DNA of 64,000 bases from G963666895 sp963666895 (GCA_963666895.2 CAXXNS010000010.1:310001-374000), one strand, 5' to 3'. Positions 9,506 to 21,819 are shown, counted from the stretch's first letter. The notes: generated by a model not told the origin, from the sequence alone. Numbers and translations: made by a program.

Positions 9506-10165
9506 ATGTCTCCGAAACCACCGCCCCTTTTCTCCCCGGAAATCGGGGACAAGGTGCTTCTCAACCCGGCCGGCAAGGAAGAGAAGTTCACCACCTATTT
9601 CATCGGCATGGAGCGGGGCAAGTACGTGGTCACCTCCCTGGGCCCCTTCGCCAGGGAGATCGAGCGCATGTCCAAGATCCTGCCCAAAGGCTGCAAGGCG
9701 CGCCTGTTCAACGTGCACCAGGGGGTCATGCACGGCTACATGGTCCAGATCCTGGGCTACGCCACCACCCCCTACCAGCACCTCTACCTGTCCTTCCCGG
9801 ACCACAACGTGACCCACAACCTGCGCCGCTTCGACCGCGTGGACTGCCACCTGCCCGGCCAGGTCGGCACGGGCGCCGGGGCGGTCAAGGGCATGGTGGA
9901 CAACATCAGCCAGGGCGGCTGCCGCCTGCAGGTCTCCTCGGAAGAGGCCGACCGGCTGGAGGCGCTGGACCGCGAAGCCGACCACGTCCTGTACTTCCAG
10001 CTAAACACCGAGACCGATCCCTGCCGGGCCAAGTGCGCGGTGGCCAAGGAGGACAAGGCCCCGGGCGGCTACACCCAGGTGGGCCTGCGCTTCGACGCCA
10101 TGCTGGGCGACACCGAGCGCAAGCTGCAGGCCTTCATCGACTTCGTCATCAGGTTCCGGAGCTGA
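9506..10165 (+). CDS. PilZ-domain c-di-GMP receptor with YcgR-like N-domain
   Basis: 219 residues from the ATG at 9506; an upstream in-frame extension to 9326 looks non-coding. The N-terminal half (IGDKVLLNPAG, YFIGMERGKYVVT) fits the YcgR N-terminal (PilZN) fold. The C-terminal PilZ domain has both c-di-GMP-binding motifs: RRFDR (RxxxR) near residue 110 and DNISQGG ([D/N]xSxxG). It is probably a cytoplasmic c-di-GMP effector acting on motility or surface behaviour; the target is unknown. It is followed 2 nt later by a second PilZ gene. Confidence 0.82.
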   Translation: MSPKPPPLFSPEIGDKVLLNPAGKEEKFTTYFIGMERGKYVVTSLGPFAREIERMSKILPKGCKARLFNVHQGVMHGYMVQILGYATTPYQHLYLSFPDHNVTHNLRRFDRVDCHLPGQVGTGAGAVKGMVDNISQGGCRLQVSSEEADRLEALDREADHVLYFQLNTETDPCRAKCAVAKEDKAPGGYTQVGLRFDAMLGDTERKLQAFIDFVIRFRS

Positions 10166-10167
10166 CC

Positions 10168-11193
10168 ATGGTTGCCAAGGATCACGACATCCCTCCGCCG
10201 GACCTCGACGACATCGAGACCGCGCCCGAGTCCCCCCCCGAATCCATCGAGGAGGATATGGACCAGGAACTGGACGGCCTGGACCTGCCGGACATGGACC
10301 TGCCGGACCCGGACGGGTCCAAGGACGAGCCAGGCTCGCCCGCCATGCTCCAGCCCCTGGAGACCCCGGCCCGCAAGGCCGTGCAGGTCGAGGAACAACC
10401 AGAGGACGAGGACGACGAGGACGACGAATACGAGGAAGAGGAGCAGGAACCGGAAAAAGAGGTCTCCACCCCGATCCAGAGCACCATGGCCGACGGCAAG
10501 GTCTTCGAGGGCCGCATCGTCCAGGAGATCGACCTGACCACCATGCCCCTGGAGCTGGGCCACCGGGTGCACATCAGGCCCGGCGGACTCAAGGAGCGCG
10601 TGGAGGCCCTGTTCGTGGGCATGGAGCTGAACAGCTACCTGGTGGTCCGGCTGGCCGGGCTGCACGCCGAGTTGGCCGAGGTCTTCCCATTCCTGTACCC
10701 GGACAACGAGGTCAAGCTCTTCTTCACGGACAAGGGCGTGCTCAACGGCTTCCTGTGCCACGTCATCGCCTACAAGGCCTCGCCCTTCCGCCACCTCTAC
10801 CTGAGCTACCCCCACAAGGGCGAGTTCTTCACCCTGCGCCAGCAGGACCGCTACCTCTGCCATTTGCCCGCCTCCATGGACCTGGGCCCGGAGCGGCTGC
10901 ACGGCATGGTCCAGGACCTGTCCCTGGGCGGCTGCTCCCTGAACCTTGCCCACCCGGACCCGGAGTCCCTGCCCGTGCACAAGGACATGGAGGTGGACCT
11001 GAACTTCTCCCTGCTCTCGGCCACGCACGAAAACCGGGCCCGCGGCCTGGTCAGGAACCTGCGCGTGGAAGCGGACATCCTGGGCCTGGGCCTGTCCTTC
11101 ACGGGCATGGACAAGGGGGTGGAGGACCGCATCGTCCACTTCCTGGACTTCCTGTCCCGCTACCGGGGCACCCGGGAAAATTCCATGCGCTGA
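10168..11193 (+). CDS. PilZ-domain protein with acidic N-terminal extension
   Basis: 341 residues. The first about 110 are extremely acidic and disordered-looking (runs of D/E with DLPDMDLPDPD repeats and EDEDDEDDEYEEEE). The remainder repeats the architecture of the preceding protein: a YcgR-N-like part (LGHRVHIRPGG, FVGMELNSYLVVR) and a PilZ domain with RQQDR and VQDLSLGG, so both c-di-GMP-binding motifs are retained. It starts 2 nt after the previous stop and looks like a tandem duplicate that gained a charged tail. The partner of the acidic region is unknown. Confidence 0.8.
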   Translation: MVAKDHDIPPPDLDDIETAPESPPESIEEDMDQELDGLDLPDMDLPDPDGSKDEPGSPAMLQPLETPARKAVQVEEQPEDEDDEDDEYEEEEQEPEKEVSTPIQSTMADGKVFEGRIVQEIDLTTMPLELGHRVHIRPGGLKERVEALFVGMELNSYLVVRLAGLHAELAEVFPFLYPDNEVKLFFTDKGVLNGFLCHVIAYKASPFRHLYLSYPHKGEFFTLRQQDRYLCHLPASMDLGPERLHGMVQDLSLGGCSLNLAHPDPESLPVHKDMEVDLNFSLLSATHENRARGLVRNLRVEADILGLGLSFTGMDKGVEDRIVHFLDFLSRYRGTRENSMR

Positions 11194-11305
11194 GCACCCC
11201 CTTTTCCGCTCCTTTTTGTTGTCATCGCCCCTTTTGCAAGGTACATTGAAGAACAGAACTCTTTTTCTGAGCAGCCGTTCAAGACCCCTTGCCTTGGAGC
11301 CGGAA

Positions 11306-11935
11306 GTGACCTGCAATACCGCGTACATCCTCACGAACCAGGCCGAGCCATACCAGGGCCTTTTGGACAAGTACGGAAAAACAGCCCGCTTCTTCGGCAC
11401 GGTGGACGCCCTGAACAGGGCCCTGGTCAAGGACGATCAATGCTGCGGCCTGCTCCTGGACGTGCATATGGTCATGCGGGCTCCGGCCGAGGAGCGCAAC
11501 CGCCTCTTCGCCCTGTCCAGGCAGCTGCCCTTCATCCGCACCCGGACCAACGGCTCGGCCGTGGAAATGCTGGACGGTCCCGTGTCCATGGAGGCCATCG
11601 GCAGCGACCGGCCCGGCCGCCAGCTGGACCGGGCCAAGGTGCGCCTGGACGCCCAGTACGCGGACTTTCGCGACCCCTTCATGACCGACCCCCAAGAGGC
11701 CGTGGTCCTGGACATCTCCCTGGGCGGCTGTTTCGCCCACCTGCCCCACGGCCTGCCCAAGCACGACTACCTGCACCTCAAGATCCTGGAGATGGCGGTC
11801 CGGCGCCCCATCCACTGCGCAGTGCGCTGGCGGCGCGACCATGCCGCTCCCGGCACTCTCACCGGGCTGGGGCTCAAGTTCATCGACATCAGCCAGGAGC
11901 AGCTCGACGAAATCCAGCAGCACCTGCTCAAGTGA
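11306..11935 (+). CDS. PilZ-domain protein with degenerate receiver-like N-domain
   Basis: 209 residues if started at the GTG at 11306, which has GGAG at 11296-11299; a TTG at 11216 would add 30 poorly conserved residues. The N-terminal part (TAYILTNQAEPYQGLL ... CCGLLLDVHMVM) resembles a receiver-like alpha/beta domain without the acidic pocket. The C-terminal PilZ domain has RAKVR (RxxxR) and LDISLGG. It is the third PilZ gene in a row and is closed by a strong terminator at 11955-11995. Confidence 0.75.
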   Translation: MTCNTAYILTNQAEPYQGLLDKYGKTARFFGTVDALNRALVKDDQCCGLLLDVHMVMRAPAEERNRLFALSRQLPFIRTRTNGSAVEMLDGPVSMEAIGSDRPGRQLDRAKVRLDAQYADFRDPFMTDPQEAVVLDISLGGCFAHLPHGLPKHDYLHLKILEMAVRRPIHCAVRWRRDHAAPGTLTGLGLKFIDISQEQLDEIQQHLLK

Positions 11936-11954
11936 TCCCTGACGCGGAACAAAA

Positions 11955-11995
11955 AAAGGGCTCCACCCGATAGTGCCGGGGGAGCCCTTTTCTCG
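11955..11995. terminator. Bidirectional rho-independent terminator
   Basis: A 10-bp perfect stem, AAAGGGCTCC at 11955-11964 pairing with GGAGCCCTTT at 11981-11990, with A-run on one side and T-run on the other. It ends the PilZ operon on the plus strand and the VPLPA gene read leftwards. Confidence 0.85.
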
Positions 11996-12011
11996 TCGGA
12001 AGGCCGGGCGG

Positions 12012-12682
12012 TCAGTCGCGCCTGCGCAGCCGCACTCCCACCAGGCCCAGCAAGCCCGTGCCCAGCAGCCAGGCGGCTCCGGGCAAGGGAGTGTGGGTCA
12101 CGGCCGAGAAACTCAGGTTCCCGTTCTCGCCCACGCCCTGGACGTGCAGGCCCACCCGGGCGTCCCCGGCATCCAGGGCCGCGACGAGCTCGCTCAGGGT
12201 GACCCCGGACAGGGTGAAGGTCACGGACAGGGTCTCGCCCTGGCTGATGCCGTTGTGGATCTTGCCGCCCTTGTTCACCGGGTCCAGGCTGTGAAGTCGG
12301 CCGTGAAGCCGATGTTCGTGCCGCCGGGCAAATTACCGGGATTGGCCGAACTCCAGTTCCCGTTCTTGTCCAGATAGGACACGCCCGTGGACTGCGCCAG
12401 GCCGACCGGATCGGAAAAGGCTCCGGCCAGGGAACCCCAATCCCAGTAGATGGCCACGATGGTCGAGTCGTCCTGGGTCACGCTGTTGCTGAAGGTGAAG
12501 GTGACGGTGTTGCCGCCATCCGCGGAAAACACGTCCACGGACAGGGAATCCGCCTGGCTGTCGCCGGTCAGGGAAGCAAACGTATAGGTGGCCGCCTGGG
12601 CCCGGGAGGCGAACCCGATCAACACCAGGAACGCCAGGGCGAGCATCAGGAGCCGGCCGTTTATGATCTTGCTTTTGGTCAT
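12012..12682 (-). pseudogene. VPLPA-CTERM surface protein, frameshifted
   Basis: A signal peptide at the start (KSKIINGRLLMLALAFLVL ... AQAA) and a C-terminal sorting tail TPLPGAAWLLGTGLLGLVG followed by RRRD mark an exported VPLPA-CTERM protein (substrate of an exosortase). The two parts lie in different frames: the first frame ends in FTAWTR-stop near 12275 and the second continues as SLDPVNKGGKIHNG. Restoring one base near 12280 (for example FTSLDPV) would rejoin them into about 223 residues. This is either a true frameshift or a sequencing indel. The start at 12682 is chosen because GGAGAA lies 6 nt upstream. The GTG within GTGA could in theory restart translation, but the second part has no export signal. 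Confidence 0.72.
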
Positions 12683-12940
12683 GAGATGTTCTCCCATGGC
12701 AACTCGTGCATTTTTACCTATAGTAAGAAGCGGCCGCCCGCTTGGGAATAGGTTGAAAGTAGTATTTTTTCAGATGGATAGCACGGCACTGATAAATCGT
12801 GTTACCCTCGCCGCCAAGGTCAGTCGAAAGTATGTTTTTGACCCCATATCCTGAACAAAACTTGTGATTGCGAAGCCCCTTGGTGCATACTGCGAGCGCC
12901 GAGGCACGAAAATCCACCATAAATGCCCGAGGTTCGCCCC

Positions 12941-16432
<3,492 letters not shown>

Positions 16433-16434
16433 TG

Positions 16435-17346
16435 ATGGAGGACAATCGCCAAAAGATTCTGCTGGTGGACGACAGCAAGCAGAACATCGAAATCCTCATG
16501 GACCTCTTTGGCGGGGACTACCGCGTGGCCGCGGCCCTCAACGGCGAAAAGGCGCTCCAGCTGGCCACGGCCGACCCCAAGCCGGACCTGATCATCCTGG
16601 ACATCCTCATGCCCGACGTGGACGGCTACGAGGTCTGCAAACGGCTCAAGAAAAACAAGAGCACCCGCAACATCCCGGTGATCTTCGTCACCGCGGTCAG
16701 CGAGGTCATGGACTCCACCCGGGGCTTCGAGGTCGGCGCGGTGGACTACATCGCCAAGCCCTTCCACCCGCCCATGGTCAAAGCCCGGGTTGCGCTGCAC
16801 CTGGACCTCAAGCGCAAGCGGGACCTGCTGGAAAAGTACGCCTTCATCGACGCCCTGACCGAGATTCCCAACCGCAGGCGCTTCGACGAAGTCCTGGAAA
16901 AGGAATGCAACCGCTCCCTCAGGTCACACCAGGACCTGTCCCTGATCCTGGCCGACGTGGACCACTTCAAGGACTACAACGACCGCTACGGCCACGCCAA
17001 GGGCGACGAGGTTCTGCGGCTGGTGGCCAAAACCCTGGAAGACTGCCTGCGCCGGGCCGGCGACTTCGTGGGCCGCTACGGCGGCGAGGAATTCGGCGCG
17101 GTCCTTCCCTACACCGACGCGGACGAGGCCCGGTTCGTGGCCGAGAACATCCTGGCCGGAATCGACGGGCTCAACATCCCCCACGACGCCTCGTCCGTGG
17201 CCGGGCATTTGACCCTGTCCCTGGGCGTGGCCACGGTGGACCCGGACACGGACATCGACCCCAAGGCCCTGCTGGCCGCGGCGGACAAGGCCTTGTACCA
17301 GGCCAAGGCCAAGGGCAAACGCCGTTTGGAGGCGGTCCGAATCTGA
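16435..17346 (+). CDS. Response regulator diguanylate cyclase (REC-GGDEF)
   Basis: 303 residues. The receiver domain has Asp56 in LIILDILMPD and KPF near 105. The GGDEF domain has the intact active site GGEEF at 216-220, LADVDHFKDYND for metal and GTP binding, and the inhibitory I-site RAGD at 207-210 exactly five residues upstream. It should make c-di-GMP when phosphorylated and be product-inhibited. A GAGGGG Shine-Dalgarno at 16424-16429 favours the second of two consecutive ATGs. Its position directly behind the hybrid kinase suggests that HPt His1016 feeds it; the three PilZ proteins at 9506-11935 are nearby candidate readers. Confidence 0.9.
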   Translation: MEDNRQKILLVDDSKQNIEILMDLFGGDYRVAAALNGEKALQLATADPKPDLIILDILMPDVDGYEVCKRLKKNKSTRNIPVIFVTAVSEVMDSTRGFEVGAVDYIAKPFHPPMVKARVALHLDLKRKRDLLEKYAFIDALTEIPNRRRFDEVLEKECNRSLRSHQDLSLILADVDHFKDYNDRYGHAKGDEVLRLVAKTLEDCLRRAGDFVGRYGGEEFGAVLPYTDADEARFVAENILAGIDGLNIPHDASSVAGHLTLSLGVATVDPDTDIDPKALLAAADKALYQAKAKGKRRLEAVRI

Positions 17347-17375
17347 CCGGTCCGGCACGACAGGCGGGGATCAGA

Positions 17376-17717
17376 ATGTCGATTTTTGAAATCGGTTGCT
17401 GTGGAGCCTACTGCAAGACCTGCCCAGAACTCCGAAACACCCGGTGCAAGGGATGCAAAATCGGGTACAACACCGGAGACAGGGACATCAAAAAAGCAAA
17501 ATGCAAGGTGAAGGTTTGTTGCATCGGAAAAAATTTGATCGCGTGTGCGGACTGTGCGCGATACGACACATGTGAAATCATTCAATCCTTCCACGGAAAG
17601 ACAAGCTACAAATACAAAAGATACCGGGAATCCACGCTGTTCATCAGGGAACATGGGTACGCCCGTTTCCTGAAAACGGCCGGGGAATGGAAAAACGCGT
17701 ACGGCAAACTTGGATGA
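17376..17717 (+). CDS. DUF3795-type cysteine-rich protein
   Basis: 113 residues with an N-terminal GCCGAYCKTCPE and further CKGCK, CKVKVCC and CADCARYDTC motifs, 12 cysteines in about 60 residues, as in the DUF3795 family. These are presumed zinc or iron-sulfur proteins of unknown role. The start follows GGGGA. Base composition is strikingly lower in GC than the neighbours (many AAA, AAT and TTT codons), which hints at acquisition. It lies 29 nt behind the GGDEF gene, but a shared function is not implied. Confidence 0.7.
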   Translation: MSIFEIGCCGAYCKTCPELRNTRCKGCKIGYNTGDRDIKKAKCKVKVCCIGKNLIACADCARYDTCEIIQSFHGKTSYKYKRYRESTLFIREHGYARFLKTAGEWKNAYGKLG

Positions 17718-17811
17718 GGAACGCAACCCGTCAGGGTTTTCCCGTCCCCCTCCTTCCGATTTTCGCTGTTTTGTCGTAACAACGGCGGAAACTTCAACAT
17801 TAGGGGGGACA

Positions 17812-18639
17812 ATGACACCAATCCGAACCATTCCATTCCTGCTTCTGGCGGCCGCCCTGCTCCTGCCCGGCCTGTGCAGGGCCCAGGACCTGCCGCCCTG
17901 CACGAATTCCCTGCTCACCCTGGCCCCGGGCTGCTCCGTGAACCAGGCCATGAACCTGGGCGCCACCGAGGTCTCCTTTCTGGACTGCGGAGCCACGGAC
18001 CCGGCAAGCGTGGCCGCCTTCTACAAGGACAAGCTGGTCGCCAACGGTTTCACCATCTCCATGGAGAACCAGTACCCCGGCGGCAACATGCTCGTGGCCC
18101 AGTTGGGTGACGCGGCGGCCAGCATCGACATCGGCACGGACAACGGAGCCACCGTGGTCAGCCTGACCCTGGACGGCACGGACAAGCTGGGAACCGCTTC
18201 CGGAGCGGCCGCGCCTCCGGCCGAGGGCCCGGTGGACCAGGCCGCGGTCCAGACGGACCAGGCCCTCGAAGCTTCGGCCGCCGAGGAAGCCCCCGCCGGG
18301 GCCGAAGGCGCGGCCAAGATTCTGGAGGAGGGCCAGGGCCTGGCCCAAAGGATATGGGAGCACGTCACCCCGCCCGAGGGCGACGTGCTGGTCAACGAGT
18401 TCACGGTGGACGACAACGTGGGCGCGGACATGGCCTCCACGCTCGCGCCCGGCGAAATCCTGGACTATTACCGGAACCAGCTGTCGGCCAAGGGCTGGAA
18501 CCTGATGGCCTACCACGTGGAGGCCGAAGGCGGCCTGCTGCAGATGTTCAAGGGCTCCGACAACATCCAGGTCTTTTCCGACACGGCCGACAACGGCCAG
18601 GGCACGGAATACATGATCATGCTGGCCAATACCCAATAG
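17812..18639 (+). CDS. Secreted protein with two similar halves, function unknown
   Basis: 275 residues. A clear signal peptide (PFLLLAAALLLPGLCRA, cleavage near AQD) predicts export. After it come two related modules separated by an Ala/Glu/Pro-rich linker (about 125-180): DPASVAAFYKDKLVANGFTI in the first and APGEILDYYRNQLSAKGWNL in the second, each followed by a short beta region (GGNMLVAQLGD versus GGLLQMFKGSD). The pattern resembles small periplasmic repeat modules. The start at 17812 has GGGGGG upstream. It is monocistronic, ended by a terminator at 18659. Confidence 0.65.
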   Translation: MTPIRTIPFLLLAAALLLPGLCRAQDLPPCTNSLLTLAPGCSVNQAMNLGATEVSFLDCGATDPASVAAFYKDKLVANGFTISMENQYPGGNMLVAQLGDAAASIDIGTDNGATVVSLTLDGTDKLGTASGAAAPPAEGPVDQAAVQTDQALEASAAEEAPAGAEGAAKILEEGQGLAQRIWEHVTPPEGDVLVNEFTVDDNVGADMASTLAPGEILDYYRNQLSAKGWNLMAYHVEAEGGLLQMFKGSDNIQVFSDTADNGQGTEYMIMLANTQ

Positions 18640-18658
18640 CGCGGCGCCCGTGATCGCC

Positions 18659-18692
18659 AAGGGCCCGCCGCACATTTGCGGCGGGCCCTTTT
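18659..18692 (+). terminator. Strong rho-independent terminator
   Basis: A 12-bp GC-rich perfect stem (18661-18672 with 18677-18688, loop CATT) flanked by AA and TTTT. It ends the secreted-protein gene. Confidence 0.88.
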
Positions 18693-18796
18693 CCTGCCCG
18701 GAAAGACCCGAACACCACACCTTCGTTGCCATAATCACGAAATACAAGTATACGATACATGCTGGAATTATTCCCACAGCCGTCCGGAGGGAGCCG

Positions 18797-19456
18797 ATGC
18801 ACATCACGACGTCCGACCAGGAAAAACTCGACCTGGGCTTTGGCGGGTACACCTGCAATTGGGGCATCCACATGTGCGGGCTGTACGAAACAGCGCAGGA
18901 ACGCGACGACATCCTGTTCGGCTTCCTGGAGGCCGGAGCCCGGGTCCGCGACCTCCAGCTCTACTGTCCCACGGAACGCACGGCCGACGACTTTGTGGAG
19001 CAATACTCCCGCCGCTGTCCGCACTGCCGGGAGCAGACCTCCGACCCGGACCTGTTCCAGCTCTCCTCGGCCAAGGATCTCTATTACCCGGACGGCGTGT
19101 TCTCGCCGTGGGCCATGGACGACGGGCTCAACGGATTCTACGCGCAGAGCCAGGCCAAGGGAGCCAGGAATATCCGGGCCACGGCCGAAATGGTCTGGGC
19201 CCTGGAGGCCATCCCCGGCGTGGAGCACCTCATGGCCTACGAATCCCGGCTCAACTATTTCATCCCGAACAAGCCCTGGATCAGCATTTGCCTGTACAAT
19301 CTGACTAAATTCGACGGCAAAACCATCATGCAGGTGCTGCAGACCCATCCCTACACCATCAGCCGCGGCGTGGTCACGGAGAACCCCTACTACCAGGACC
19401 CCGACGACTGGCTGGCCGCCAATTCCCCGCAATTCCTGAGACGAGACAGTGCCTGA
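18797..19456 (+). CDS. MEDS-domain (DcmR-like) sensory protein
   Basis: 219 residues. HMCGLYETAQERDDILFGFL with ARVRDLQLYCPTERT and the later YYPDGVFSPWAMDDGL are the layout of the MEDS domain (methanogen/methylotroph DcmR sensory domain), a KaiC-like fold without an obvious ATP loop here. Two Cys pairs (CPHC and nearby) may bind a metal. GGAGG precedes the start. Its stop lies inside the next gene, a PAS histidine kinase starting at GTG 19449, so the two are translationally coupled and probably form a sensor-kinase pair. The stimulus is unknown. Confidence 0.72.
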   Translation: MHITTSDQEKLDLGFGGYTCNWGIHMCGLYETAQERDDILFGFLEAGARVRDLQLYCPTERTADDFVEQYSRRCPHCREQTSDPDLFQLSSAKDLYYPDGVFSPWAMDDGLNGFYAQSQAKGARNIRATAEMVWALEAIPGVEHLMAYESRLNYFIPNKPWISICLYNLTKFDGKTIMQVLQTHPYTISRGVVTENPYYQDPDDWLAANSPQFLRRDSA

Positions 19457-21719
19457 CGCCCCGGCCGCCCACGACATCTTCCTGCTCATGCTCAACCTGT
19501 CCCAGGTGCGGGACAAGGATCTGACCATGACCGTGTTCTGCCAGGCCATGGCCAACAACTGGCCGAGCCTGGAGTTCGATTTCGGCCCGGAACCCCGGGA
19601 GTCCGCGGACATGTGCATCCGGTTGGGCGGCGGCGACCGGGACTTCGGCCACCTCTGCATCCACGGGGACATGTCCGCCCTGTCCAGGGAGGACCAAGCG
19701 CTGGTGCGCAACGCCACCAGCATGCTGGCCATCCTGCTGGAACGGCTGGACCAGGAACAGCAACTGGAGCGCAACCGGGAGGAGCTGCGCCTCGAGGTCC
19801 AGGAACGGGGCCAGGATCTGGCCCGGGCCCAGGAGCAGATGCAGGACGTGGCCGACGCCTTCCCGGGCCTGCTGTTCCAGCTCCAGATCGATCCGGACGA
19901 CAGGTGGACCCTGACCTACCTCAGCCGGGGATGCGGGGACCTGTTCGACATCCCGGCCGAACAGGCCCTGGGCGACGCGGCCTTGCTGCTGGGCAAAATC
20001 CCCCTGGAAGACAGGGACCGGCTGCGGGAACGCGTCATCGCGTCCCGGGCCGACAACACCGGACTCGACGAGGAGTTCCGGATCCTGGGGCCGGACGGCC
20101 AGGTGCGCTGGGTCCAGATAATGGCCCGGAGCCGGACCCTGGCCTCGGGCGGCGCCCTGTTCAACGGCGTCATGGTGGACGTCAGCGTGCGAAAGCGCAC
20201 CGAGGAGGAGCTTGTCCGGTCCGAACGCAAGTGGCGCAACATTCTGGTCAACACGCCCCAGATCGGCATCTCCCTGGACGCCTCGGGCCGCTTGATATTC
20301 GCCAACGACCATTTCCTCCGGCTCACGGGCTGGTCCCGGGAGGAGGCCCTGGGGCTGGACTGGTACGAAAACTTCCTGCCCGAGGACATCCGCGGCCAGG
20401 TGCGCGGCGTCCTGGACAGGACCATGAACGAATTGAACACGGTCGACTACTCGGTCAATGAAAACGAGATCGTCACCCGCAGCGGGGAACGCCGCAACGT
20501 GGCCTGGTCCAACGTGCTGACCCGCAACGCCCAGGGCGAGATCGAGGACGTGACCTGCCTGGGCGTGGATATCACCGAACGCGAGCGGGCCGAAGAGGAA
20601 AACCGCCGCCTGGCCGAGCTGGTCGAGGCCTCGGACAGCATCGCCGTGTTCAAGGATCCGTCCCTGCGCTACCTCATGGTCAACCAGGCCTTCTTCCGGC
20701 TGACCGGGTTCTCGGACATCCGGGACGTGTCCGGCAAGACCGACCAGGAACTCTTCGAGGACACGGCCACGCCGAAGCAGATCGAGGAGTACGTGCGCAA
20801 CGACCTCAAGGCCCTGGCCCTGGAGCCCGGCCAAGTCCTGGCCGCGGAGGAGACCCTGTCCGGGGACGATGGCCTGGAGCGCACTTTCCTGACCAAGAAA
20901 TTCCCGGTGTACTACAAGGACCGGACGCAGCTTTTGGGCGTGGCCACCCTGACTTCGGAGATCACGGACCGCAAGCTCATGGAGAACGACCTGCGCCTGG
21001 CCAAGGATGAGGCCGAGTCCGCCAACCAGGCCAAATCCGAATTCCTGGCCAACATGAGCCACGAGATCCGGACACCCATCAACGGCATCATGGGCATGCT
21101 CCAGCTGCTGGCCACCTCGGACCTGGACAAGGAGCAGCAGGAATACGCCCAGGTGGGCATCAACGCCTGCCGCCGCCTGACCCGGCTGTTGAGCGACATC
21201 CTGGACCTGTCCCGGGTGGAGGCCGGTCGGCTGGAGATCTGCCACGAGCCCTTTGATCCCCGGGAGACCATCGAGTCCGCGGTGCAGCTGTTCCGGCCCC
21301 CGGCCGAACAAAAAGGGTTGGCCCTGGACTTCACCTGGGACGACAAGATTCCGGCCACCCTCTACGGCGACCCGGCCCGGCTGCTCCAGCTGGTCAACAA
21401 CCTGCTGGGCAACGCCATCAAGTTCACCGAAGAGGGCCGGATCCACCTGGACGTGCGCAAGGTGGGCCGAGGCAGGAGCGAGCGCCTCCTGTTCACCGTG
21501 GCGGACACGGGCATCGGCATCCCGGAAAACAAGCTGGACTCCATGTTCGAGTCCTTTTCCCAGGCCGAGGCCAGCTACGCGCGCCGCCACCAGGGCGCGG
21601 GCCTGGGCCTGGCCATCACCAAGCGGCTGGTGGCCCTGATGCACGGCAACCTGTCCGTGGAGAGCGTGGAGGGCCAGGGCACCACCATCTACCTGTCCCT
21701 GCCCCTGCACACGTCCTGA
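19449..21719 (+). CDS. Soluble multi-PAS histidine kinase
   Basis: 756 residues from a GTG that overlaps the MEDS gene by 8 nt. No transmembrane segment. The N-terminal about 100 residues look like a degenerate GAF or accessory region, followed by a coiled-coil (about 100-135), three PAS domains (about 140-260, 265-385, 390-515), HisKA with His538 in NMSHEIRTPING, and an ATPase domain with NNLLGNAIKF, DTGIGIP and GAGLGLAIT. No receiver or HPt is attached, so the partner regulator lies elsewhere. The overlap with the MEDS protein suggests that this protein supplies its signal. Confidence 0.85.
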   Translation: MPDAPAAHDIFLLMLNLSQVRDKDLTMTVFCQAMANNWPSLEFDFGPEPRESADMCIRLGGGDRDFGHLCIHGDMSALSREDQALVRNATSMLAILLERLDQEQQLERNREELRLEVQERGQDLARAQEQMQDVADAFPGLLFQLQIDPDDRWTLTYLSRGCGDLFDIPAEQALGDAALLLGKIPLEDRDRLRERVIASRADNTGLDEEFRILGPDGQVRWVQIMARSRTLASGGALFNGVMVDVSVRKRTEEELVRSERKWRNILVNTPQIGISLDASGRLIFANDHFLRLTGWSREEALGLDWYENFLPEDIRGQVRGVLDRTMNELNTVDYSVNENEIVTRSGERRNVAWSNVLTRNAQGEIEDVTCLGVDITERERAEEENRRLAELVEASDSIAVFKDPSLRYLMVNQAFFRLTGFSDIRDVSGKTDQELFEDTATPKQIEEYVRNDLKALALEPGQVLAAEETLSGDDGLERTFLTKKFPVYYKDRTQLLGVATLTSEITDRKLMENDLRLAKDEAESANQAKSEFLANMSHEIRTPINGIMGMLQLLATSDLDKEQQEYAQVGINACRRLTRLLSDILDLSRVEAGRLEICHEPFDPRETIESAVQLFRPPAEQKGLALDFTWDDKIPATLYGDPARLLQLVNNLLGNAIKFTEEGRIHLDVRKVGRGRSERLLFTVADTGIGIPENKLDSMFESFSQAEASYARRHQGAGLGLAITKRLVALMHGNLSVESVEGQGTTIYLSLPLHTS

Positions 21720-21747
21720 CCCCGGAAACCGGCCCCACCTGTCTTGC

Positions 21748-21760
21748 TTTTTTGGAATAA
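21748..21760 (+). promoter_or_regulatory. Candidate activator box upstream of sigma-54 promoter
   Basis: TTTTTTGGAATAA, 60 nt before the -24 GG of the promoter at 21820. A near-identical box is found 61 nt before the other VPLPA promoter (23838-23851). Role as an enhancer site is inferred. Confidence 0.35.
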
Positions 21761-21819
21761 ATTCAGATTAGCATACTCTGTTTTTTGTAACGATTCGTCA
21801 TCGCTGCCTTTTCCTACCG

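Noticed and set aside
12012..12278. Independent small gene with a VPLPA tail
   Set aside because: It lacks a signal peptide and continues the broken upstream reading frame, so it is treated as the second half of one frameshifted gene.
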